A stretch of 64,000 nt of DNA, from the NCBI RefSeq assembly GCF_016859285.1, contig NC_053407.1, positions 18,844,699 to 18,908,698 on the forward strand. Direction: 5' to 3'. Source of the stretch: Xiphias gladius (lineage: Eukaryota; Chordata; Actinopteri; Istiophoriformes; Xiphiidae). Position numbers and translations under genes: made by a program. How positions within the stretch are numbered: position 1 is the stretch's first letter; each line of letters begins with the position of its first letter. Below the pieces are notes generated by a model, which did no database searches, was not told the origin of the DNA, and saw nothing but the letters and a program-made list of their open reading frames with translations. Positions 38,101 through 47,230 of this stretch are shown here, one piece after another.

Positions 38101-41100
38101 TTGTGCCACACATCTGGTTCTCTCGAAGTATCTCAATGCACGTCCGCAGATTCAGCAAAGACTGATTAATGTTACCTGCAAGGGAGGTTGTTGTTAAATC
38201 TCATCCGAACCTCAGCTAAGGGTAAAACCAAATCTGGATGTTCAGGAAACAAACCTGCTTCACGTATACGAGTGCCTTCTGCCCCCGTCCTACCAGTGCG
38301 CTCACTTCCTGCCAAGTCCACCAAGCATAGCTGACTGACGTTCACCTGGCTCTTATCCTGACAAACAAGATCAAAATATTCTTATACATCAAAACAAAAA
38401 ATTCATCCAAATATGAATTACAGAGCTGCACTCAACTCTTGAACCAGAATTTGGTTTAGATTCAAACTGACCTGGAGAATGTCGTCGCCATCTGCATCAA
38501 GAGGAGCCTGAGCCAGTTTAATAATGAACACACCGTGGGAGCGGCTGGACTCTCTGTTCAGCCGGGTGTTTGCAATCTTCCTCTTCTTCTGACCTGGAAC
38601 AACACAGTAGATGCAATTTTTCAATGTTTACTGAGGGTTCTCTGCAGGGTTTATCAAATTAAATATAAAAGAGAATAGAATGAAATGTGATACCCATATC
38701 ACAGTCATACTGGCAAATGTTTGAAAGATATCAATGAAATCAATGGAGATTTATTGACATTTATATGACATTTTTGTCAATTCGTCCAGGCTGTATACCC
38801 AATAATATCATTAATTTATCATTAAACACAGACCAGGAGCTGGAAAAGCAGCAGAAAAGAGATGGATAAATGGACAGAAAGAATAACCAAAACAACAACA
38901 AAAACAACAAAAAACCCCCTGTTTATTTAAGGTTTACGTTTTACATAACGCCAGAGGTCTAGAACAATTGTACCGGAGATTCTCCAGCCGGGCTTTGCTA
39001 AAATCACATCCAAAAACATTTTATAACTAACATTAATGCTAGAAAAAAAAATATTTAAGACATTTGTAAATGAAATTCAGGAGTTTAATACTGTTAAACT
39101 GAATAAGGATAACTTAAGACCTGCAGATACCCTGTTTTTCACACATAGCATCTTCACATGCAATTTCAACTACTCTGAACTATTTCAGGCACAAAACTCT
39201 TCCATTAGCTGCTCAGAGAGAAGATTAACTGAGGTCATTTCCCAGTCAGAGCTGACTTGGAGGCCAGCAATACCAGGTCAGTCACATCTACGATCATCAG
39301 TGCAGTGTCTTTCCCTTCCTCTTTTCCTCCCTTAAATGTGACCCGATCATTTCTAACTGCAGATCTTACAGCAACTTACCTCTCCAGAATACCTGAAATG
39401 CCTCCTCAGCAGACTTGACTTCGACTTCCATACAACCAGCCACATACATGTTGTGATTCTGATCCTCTCTGAGGATTTTAGACTGAGGTGGTCTACAATG
39501 AGAAAATAAACCTGTTAGTCAGTGAAGACATGGAAATGCATTTTTCATGCAACAGATGTGGGGTGTGAAACATCTGAAATGGGGGACATTAATGTTGCTT
39601 GATTGCAGCCATAGAAAGTAATCAGACAGTTGCAAACATGAAGCGACATTCAAAGCAACAGAAAAGACAGTCAGACTACAAGCAGCAGGGGGGTAATCTA
39701 ATGATTTTTAGGACTGAGGAAACACTCATCAATACTGGAGACATTATTTGGTGTGACCGTCAATGAGCGGTTCTGTCAGTCTTGCTTTTTGGTAGGGCTG
39801 GGTATCAAACTTCCATGTTTTCTTGGTACTGGTAGTGTATATAGAAAAGTACCACAATCTGTTGAATGCTTGCTCAGATTCATACTTTATATTCTTTGAT
39901 CAGACCATTTGATTTAAAATTGTATTTTTTTCCCCCTAATTGGACTCAATGATTGCATGCACTAATGATTATTTTCATTATCCATTAATTTGGCCTGCCA
40001 ATTTTTGGATTAATTGATTAATCATTTCATATATAATATATACTTAGAAAAGAATAGAAAAATCACAAATTCTTAAAGCTAAAGATGACATCTTCAAATT
40101 GTTTGTTTGCCCACCAACAGTCCAAAACCTTTAATCACATAAAACAAAGACAAGAAAAATTCTCATCATGGACATGCTTGAATGAATTTTTGGCATTTCT
40201 GCTTAAAATTTACTCAATCGAACAATTATTAAAATATTTACAGATTTTGTTGATTGACTAATTGTCAATCAGTTGTAAAAAATTATTAGTTGTAAAACTA
40301 ATAATTTCAGCTATATTTCGCTTTTTTAAAACATAAGTGTTTTGTCAAAAAACTGGGACCATATATAAGGTATATATATAAAGTACTGTTTTATCAGTAT
40401 TGAAATTCTGGTTTCATAATCAGTACTAGTACAAAAAAAATCTCAAGCGATACCACACCCAATGTTTCAGTAACTTCCTGGTTGTTGGGATTTTGTTGTT
40501 GTGAGGTTTGGAATTGGATTTTTTACTGCAACGAATAAACGTTTAACCATATCATACACCAGAATATTGGTGTAACTTTGAGGATGTCACCAGTGTTGAC
40601 GACATTTCATTTCCAATCAGTGCATTTGTGTGTAACAGGAAAAGTTCATCTAAAAATCAGGCCACTACTCGGATGTCTGATGTACGAGTATTCACTGGTC
40701 ACATACATGAACTCAGTGTTCTGGCGCACAGGTGTGCCTCCACCATTCCACCTAGTAAAAAGAAAAGATCATTTTGATGTTCAGCTACTCTGATATTGAA
40801 AAATTACTTCTAAATCCCGCTACATAATAACATAATATATTTCATATCTGACTGCTCTTAACAGTTAAAACATGATGCTGGGTGCAGATTCATATATTTG
40901 GATTATATTCCTTTTGGTTTACATTTTTTGAACTCACTTTGGTTTGATTGCTTCTTCCTGAGTTTCCTCCAGGAGATCATAGATGTAGTTGTTGTAGATT
41001 TCTATGTAGGAGACGAAGATGCTGTAGCTGCTGTCCTCATCCACACCATCTGCTTTGTAAGCCTCCTCTGGCTTAATCATGTCAGCAATTTCCGGATCAG

Positions 41101-44100
41101 GCTTTTGTCTAAAATAAAAGTTGTAAATTATTCGTCACATATCAAATTACATACATTACAGCAAACCACTGCCATTTTCCAGAACTCAGACCTACCTTGA
41201 AGAGGTCGTTTTAGGAACAGGCAAGTTGTTTTCCCGCCTTTGGCGCTCCAACAAAGCGTCGACTTCACTCTGGACCTCCATACCATTTTTATCATCTGTC
41301 TTAAAAACCTGAATAAACGGGAATTAAATTAGATAAATATAGATTTCACAAAGTGTTATTAAATTATGGGGGTACAAAAGATGATCAAAACTGTTCTTGG
41401 GTTATACACACTCACATATCTTTTGGCCTGGTAGGGGCCTATACTGTTGAAAATCATGTCGAGGGATCGAGGTAGAAGTCCACCCTGGCCTGGAGAGCCA
41501 GTCATGGTGAACGTCTTTCCACTTCCAGTCACACCGTAAGTGAAGAGCAGGCCTGCAACAACCAGTAGAGAGAATCAGCTGCCAATAATACTCTCAAAGC
41601 TAAACAGTTCTTGGTGACTGCGCATGTTTACAATACAGTTAAGGAAAATTCAAAGGGGGCAGTAGGAGAAAATAGAGCAGAAGTGTTGATGTGAAGTACG
41701 AAAATCAGGTAGATGGTGGTAGTGAAAGGGTTGGTTTATGGTCTCTCAGAACGTGCTGTCCAACCACGTCAGAAATCAAACGTGTTTTTACTTGTTGCAA
41801 ATGGCCACATTCGAAGGTGGTGTGAAAAACCGGCCTCGATGGGGGGGATATTGTTTAAAAACTGGGATGATGGCAACGGTGCCGACTTCCATAGTGCTGC
41901 ACTCATTTTTTCACATAACCAGTGCCACAAACAGTTGTGTAACAAATGGAAAAAAAGGAGCTGGACAGAGAAGTTCAATCACTGACTCCTCTCTCACCAC
42001 CACACAGCTAGCCAATCACAGCGTGGGGTGGGGTGGGTGTAAATGTCAGGTCGTCGGTTTGGAAATTTATAGAAAATAATTGGACACGGACACCCCATAA
42101 CCGAAGACAAAATGTGTGAGTGTTTATGTGTGTTCCACCGCTCTGCCATACGGTTCAGACAGGGTAGAAATCCTGCTTCACCGTTATTGTTTTTAAAAAA
42201 AAATCAGTTAGCCTTTGTTCTTACCATTTTTCCCATGGATGAGGTCATCAACAAAAGGTTTGGCCACATACTCAAACAGCTCCATCTGAGATACTGAAAC
42301 CCCAAAGACTTTTTTGAAGGAATACTGTGTCTGAGAAGCAAAAGAGAGGGGTTTAAATATTTAGGGGAAGCACATTTGATTACATTAAAGGATGAGGCTG
42401 GTGTTAGATATTTTTGCTTATTGTCAACTAATCACATAAAAAGACCAAAATGTGCTATTTTGTCTTTAAATACTTTGATTTCCCCAGCTTTTCTATTGCA
42501 CTCAGCCCCAAGCCCAGTGGTTGAAAAGACAAATTCTTTAAAAACAGATCATAAATATATAGTTTAGTTTTTACAAAACGGGGTCTCCTTCCACTTGTTA
42601 GTGTCTGTAATAGCTCCACAGGGAGGTGCCAATTATTATGGGATGCCCACATCACTTCAACTGGCTCCTTTCAATGCAAAGGAGGAGCGGCTTTACTTTG
42701 GCTTTACTTCGAGCTCCTTCTGGATGTTTTAGCTTCATGCTGGATGGATTACGTATCCCATCTAGCCTGGGAAAACACTTAGACCTCCCCAGAAGAGCCG
42801 GAGGACGTGTATACGGAGAAGGACATATGGGCTACCTTGCTGGGCCTGCTGCCACCGTGACCTGGACTTGGTCAAGTGGCGGAAAATGGATGGATGGACT
42901 TTTACAAAAGGCTAAGTAATTTCCTAAAACAGCCAGGCACTGCAGTTTTTAGCAAGTGTTTCTCAAAACAGTATTAAGTAGTGCATTTTTTGGGAATCAT
43001 TTTCAACCACTGATTAATGTACAAGTGAGTGTTCTTGTGAGTATTTACAGCGGTGGGATGGTATTTTGATTTAATCAAAGTAAAAGTGTTCATCATAATC
43101 AAGGAACATGTCTTCCATTGCAATAGTGTGGCTCACTGATGTGTTTCTGGTCAACAACGGAGCTATATGGCACAGAGGAATAAAGTATATCAGGCTTTGC
43201 CTATACAGACAATACTTGTTTGATCATTTCATTGTTGGTTTTGGTTTTTTCATACAATAAGGAAAATGCAGAATATTGCCAGTCCTTGCAATCTGAACCT
43301 CTGAAAATGGCTGTACTAGTACAAAAGGGGGGAAATAACAAAGCCTACTCCTGGTTCACTACATAAGTTACCTCTTTATACTCCCCATTGCGGTTTGTTT
43401 TGAAGCCTTCAGGGGCATGCAGCTGCATGGTACTGCTGCTGATCACCTCAATGCAGCACTCTTCATCCTCCACACCCAGAGGACGTACACGGCAGTACAC
43501 CTGAGTAAAAATATAGAAGTCAAATGTGCTCCAAAGGGATGTACTGATTCGTTTACTACTCTTTGATCATTGAAACACTTGGAAAATGATTAAATTAGTG
43601 AAAAGCTTTACCTTAAAACTACAACTTGCTGAACAATCGCATATCACCTCCCAAAAGTAATGAATGCTACAGTTTGTGTTGTTAGCTAATTCTTTGATAA
43701 TTCATTGACACTCACCCCAACTGGGTCTTTCTGGTTGCTGGAAGGCTTTTTTGGAGGAGGCCTGCGGGGGGTTTTACCCTTCCTGAAATAAAAGACATCA
43801 TTCACTTTTAATTAATACAGTTCACAGGATTTCTGCAGGTTCACCAAGTTAAATTAAAACTTTTAGAAACCTTTTGAATACAGCATAGAATGCAATTTAT
43901 TACCCGTTTCATGATCGTACAGCTCAAATTATAAAAGTACGAGAGAAAATAAATGTGGACGATATGAATTATTACCTCTGCCAAGGAGTTTGTTTTCAAC
44001 CATCCCTGTATTTTTATTGGTTTATCAGCAGGATTACACAAAAAGTACTGAACCAATTTGCCCCAAACTTGGTGGAGGGGTGGGGTATGGTCCAGGAAAT

Positions 44101-44683
44101 AGGTCATTAAATTTTGGTGCTGATCTGGTGAAAGGGGCAGATCCAGGAATGTTTTAAATAATTTATGGATCTTGATATTTAATTAAAAAAAAAAAAAAAA
44201 TTATACATATTTATAGTGTTGAGATCTATGAGTTTTTTAAAATTTGGTGCAGATCCAGAAAATAATCCAGATCTGGTGGGGGGGGGGGATGCTCAATGCT
44301 CATGCTTATAACTATCCGAAAAAGGTCAATTACACACAAACATTTTATAACCAATATTACTACTCACAGCAGGCAAGAGGAAACGTTTAATTTAATTTAA
44401 AACTTTTTAATACCCTCCGAGGCCTTTTTTGAGCGAACTAACTAAACTGACTAAAGCTTCTTAAGACTTTAATACCTGCGCAATACCCTGTTAGCATTAG
44501 CATTTTTCAAAGCCACTGGCTAGTCCCCGGCTAACGTTACGACTAAAGCTAGTTAACTTGTTTGGATTCGCTGTACAAGCCAGTGAACTGTTAAAAAAAA
44601 CAAACATCCAAAACATTCAAAACAATACACTTATAATAAGATAGATGGAAAACATTAAGCTGTACTTACGCTTGTCTGATCAT
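32170..44683 (-). CDS. kif23: Kinesin-like protein KIF23 (MKLP1/CHO1), 24 coding exons
   Basis: Plus-end-directed kinesin-6 motor; with the CYK4/RACGAP1 Rho-GAP it forms centralspindlin, which bundles midzone microtubules and drives cytokinesis. Exons: 44683-44670, 43782-43716, 43500-43372, 42330-42225, 41552-41416, 41308-41196, 41108-40938, 40751-40707, 39492-39380, 38593-38472, 38357-38255, 38175-38096, 38005-37886, 37785-37626, 36966-36805, 36692-36526, 36444-36271, 36106-35888, 35003-34635, 34290-34057, 33530-33442, 33347-33269, 32346-32276, 32185-32170. All phases agree, giving 1,019 codons plus stop (human about 960). Visible motifs: [12 protein letters not shown] at the motor start, P-loop GVTGSGKT (exon 5), switch I NRESSRSH (exon 10), switch II DLAGSE (exon 11), an alpha-helical coiled coil (exons 15-18), the Aurora B/14-3-3 motif HRRSRSAG (exon 20) and a basic C-terminus KRRKP. 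Exons 8 and 19 can each be skipped in frame. Recognition by motif and human similarity is very secure. Confidence 0.97.
32899..32922. repeat. Poly-A tract in kif23 intron 23
   Basis: A run of 24 A residues on the plus strand (poly-T in the kif23 sense). Confidence 0.9.
34362..34405. repeat. (AATAA)n microsatellite in kif23 intron 19
   Basis: aataaa/aaaat pentamer-like repeat, in the intron between exons 20 and 19. Confidence 0.85.
34635..35003 (-). CDS. kif23: kif23 exon 19, CHO1-type alternative tail exon
   Basis: A 369-nt exon (123 codons, phase 0 to phase 0) in the position of the human exon that distinguishes the CHO1 isoform from MKLP1 and carries an actin-interacting region. The anchor [14 protein letters not shown] matches human SSISVASCISEWEQ, and RARRRALCW is the basic patch. 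Elsewhere it is Ser/Pro-rich and poorly conserved, as expected for a disordered tail. Skipping it fuses SPSPVP to [16 protein letters not shown] in frame. Confidence 0.8.
35200..35530. repeat. AT-rich MITE relic in kif23 intron 18
   Basis: Words attaatcaattagtcaataactgattaatcag on the left and gaaagattaattgctaatgtagc on the right resemble the diverged 'CGATTA' hAT-type MITEs. Confidence 0.45.
39793..40461. repeat. hAT-like repeat with nested AT-rich MITE, kif23 intron 8
   Basis: Starts tagggctgggtatcaaac and ends gcgataccacacccaatg, whose reverse complement begins cattgggtgtggtatcgc; together these form a degenerate terminal inverted repeat. The centre (about 39,960-40,330) is a second, attaattgatta-rich MITE inserted inside it. 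No coding capacity. Confidence 0.5.
40707..40751 (-). CDS. kif23: kif23 exon 8, 45-nt optional cassette in the motor domain
   Basis: Encodes [15 protein letters not shown] plus the split codon for Ile. It has a TAG acceptor and a GTATGT donor, starts and ends in phase 2, and is divisible by three. Joining exon 7 directly to exon 9 gives IKPKPPQSK, the human form I remember; including the exon inserts 15 residues before PPQSK. It lies in the long insertion of the kinesin-6 motor head (loop 6 region), before the SKILRED segment. Skipping is inferred from phase. Confidence 0.75.
42625..42905 (+). mobile_element. LINE 3' end fragment with TGGA tail, kif23 intron 3
   Basis: Reads cacttcaactggctcctttc, gagcggctttactttgg, cttcgagctccttctggatg, gaagagccggaggacgtg and closes with gcggaaaatggatggatgga. 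This is the diverged 3' end of a common fish LINE (L2/Rex1-like) with its short TGGA terminal repeat. The clade is from memory and may be wrong. Confidence 0.6.
43968..44290 (+). mobile_element. RTE-like retroelement tail / SINE, kif23 intron 1
   Basis: The words attacctctgccaagga, gtttatcagcaggattacac, ccaaacttggtggaggggt and ttaaattttggtgctgatctgg are the reverse complement-type counterpart of the copy at 23,125-23,415. It lies opposite to the kif23 sense. Confidence 0.6.
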
Positions 44684-44745
44684 TGTAGCTAGCTGCTAGC
44701 TGATTTTATTTTTTTTTTTTTGTTTACCGTTTCTGTTGCTAAAGG

Positions 44746-44808
44746 TTTGAACTTTCCCTCCTCCTCAAATCACAGGACGTTTTTACAAAAGAGCCGGCAG
44801 CAGCCAAT
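44746..44808 (-). promoter_or_regulatory. kif23: kif23 promoter: CHR-like element and CCAAT box
   Basis: TTTGAA at 44746-44751, 63 bp upstream of the start codon, matches the cell-cycle genes homology region, and a CCAAT box sits at 44804-44808. CHR plus NF-Y sites are typical of G2/M genes repressed by DREAM and activated by MMB-FOXM1; mammalian KIF23 belongs to that set. Only single sites are seen, so the assignment is inference from motif plus gene identity. Confidence 0.4.
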
Positions 44809-45059
44809 GAGGATTCATAACAACAAACACGTGTTTTCGCCGTCACTTCCCGAACCTTTTATGGAAACAACAAAAATGTCGGATATGCAAAGACTCACCA
44901 CATTAACTAAGATACCATGAGAAACCAGGCAAACAAAAATAAACAGCAACAAAGAGAACTGGAATTTTCAAAATGACAATATTCTCAGTATTGTCACCCT
45001 TCTTTATGTTTTAGATAATAACAGATAGTATAAATGGATATCTTTAAATGTAGGATAGG

Positions 45060-45490
45060 GTTTTTTTTTCAGATGGTCCAGTGATGGAAGAAGAACTTAC
45101 ATCCTTGTACAAACTTGTAGTTTGTATAAAATGTCTCTTTGCTGTAAATGAAACAAAACTAGAGACATCTGAAACACGACAAGGCTCCCAAGCTGTTTTT
45201 TTTTTTTTTACAAGGGTTCACAAGCCAGAACCATTTGTTTAATCTTTAACATTGCTGCTTGTAAGCTTAACACATGTGTTTTTATGTTAAATCTTGATCT
45301 GTAGAGTAACAAGTAACTAAAGCTTTCAAATAAATGGAGTAAAAAGAACAATAATGTCTGCAACGTAGAGGAGTAGACGTATAAGGTAAGGTGAAAATGG
45401 AAATACTCAAGTAAAGTTTAAGTACCTTAAAACTGTACTTAAGTACATCACTTGAGTAAATATACTTAGTTACTTTCCACCACTGTTTTA
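45060..45490. repeat. MITE-like repeat, third copy
   Basis: Opens near agatggtccagtgatggaag and ends acttgagtaaatatacttagttactttccaccactg (45,450-45,487), the diagnostic end of the fish 'ccagtggtggaaagtaac' family. Confidence 0.65.
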
Positions 45491-46329
45491 GTCATACTAA
45501 TGGGAAATTACGATTACACGATTACAGCAGCTACATCACCCAAAGGAATCCTAAAAATACAACATAAGGACACTCATAGAGGGCGATAAGAAAGAATATA
45601 ACACAAACATAATTAAACTAAGTCTTAACTACAAATGCAATGAAAACTAAAACTAAAACCTAGGACCGTATTACTCTAAATATAAACTATAATAATGCTT
45701 GATAATATGCTGTACATGTATAGTGCAAATCTATGCCATAGAGGTAAAGGCTTTTTAAACAATGTTTCGAAAAGATATTTTAAGGTATCAGTTGCATATG
45801 ATATTTAAAAGTTTAAAGTAAAAAAATATATGCTGATATAGTTTGACCTAAAAATAATTAATTTATTTTGTTACTATACCAGAGATGATATGTTATTTTT
45901 GAATAGTAACAATGTTTGCCAGTGCCAGATGATCCAAGAAAAAAAAAGAAATCAAATAATGAAGACATAAAAATCTGAAAATTTGAATCTATCAACTGCA
46001 ACTGGTATTCACCAGCACTTAATACATCATGTGTTTATGTATTGTTAGCTGCGAAGTAAATAAACCTACTATAAGTATTATTATATTATAATTATAATTA
46101 TAATTATAATTATAATTATTTGTAGTAGTACTATTTACAAAGGTTAAAGGAAAAGTATAAAACTTTTTCTTCACACGCCTTCACTCTTTAGTTATTCAAC
46201 TGATAGCATTGTTTACTAATGTAATCTGTTCGATTTTTTCATCTGACAACCTTTTACTGCCCTTTATTGGTTTTAGGGCTTCCTTAAGTGTGTATGTCAT
46301 AAACAAAACGCCGCAGCTGAAAGCTGATC
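45491..46329. other. Divergent spacer between kif23 and ddb2
   Basis: AT-rich, with an (ATTATA)n microsatellite at 46,081-46,120. No exon seen. The two genes start about 2 kb apart in opposite directions, too far to call a shared bidirectional promoter. Confidence 0.6.
46081..46120. repeat. (AATTAT)n microsatellite
   Basis: Hexanucleotide-like aattat run. Confidence 0.85.
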
Positions 46330-46395
46330 TGACGTCAGTTTGCAGTCCTACCCTAAACACCAAACATGGCGTCCACCGACATGGCTTGTTGGTAG
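46330..46395 (+). promoter_or_regulatory. ddb2: ddb2 promoter: perfect CRE, YY1-like site and short uORF
   Basis: TGACGTCA at 46330-46337 is a perfect palindromic cAMP/ATF response element. AACATGGCGTCC (46364-46375) resembles a YY1 site of the kind found at TATA-less start sites. The ATG at 46366 opens a nine-codon frame closed by TAG at 46393-46395. The first, non-coding exon seems to end at 46538 (CACAG before GTAAGA), and the coding exon begins at 46651. The true transcription start is unknown, so the uORF may or may not be transcribed. Confidence 0.45.
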
Positions 46396-46659
46396 ATAAG
46401 CGCCGACACCTACAGGCCGGCAGCTGTAAAACACGCAAGTTACAAAACAGGGACTTTTGCAATCACGTGCACTGCTGCGTTATACAAACACGGGAGTTCC
46501 CACTCTTGCGCTGCAGCACGCAACCCTGAACACCACAGGTAAGAAGCGAGTTTGAACCCCACCGACGCCGACAGATCAGTCGGATACCGAGTCAAATGCC
46601 ACGCGTGGCGATGCACAACGCGAGTCGTCTTCTTTTGTTTTTTTTTCTAGGTCGGGGAA

Positions 46660-47158
46660 ATGAAAAGCAAACCCAGGAAGTCGGACGCGTCGGATTCAAA
46701 GGCTAAGGCGAGGAAAAGACCCGCGGAGAACTCTGCTCCAACTCTTTCAAAAAAACTACGAGACAAGAAAGATGGAGAAACATCCAAAGCAGGTGCGGAT
46801 TCCCCGACGGGACCGTGTCAGCACAGCGTCGGTGTACGCGAGTTACACTCTTGTCACGTCGGTTGATTGAGCGACGGGTTTGTCTTTACAGGGCCTCCTC
46901 CCAAGTCTGCGGGAGTCCAGAGGAGAGGTGGGCATGGGAGCATCCTGCACTACATTTACAAGAGCACCCTGGGACAAAGTCTTCACTCGCAGATGAGACA
47001 GGTGAGACTGCTGGGATCCAAGAATGGGACAGAGGAAGGGACTCTAAGGAGTAATCGAATACCGACACTGATAAAGTGTAACCTGAAGTGAAGCCATAAC
47101 TCTGTTTAAAATACATGCGAATACAGGGAGGAACTCGAGGCACATTTAAATATACAAG

Positions 47159-47230
<72 letters not shown>

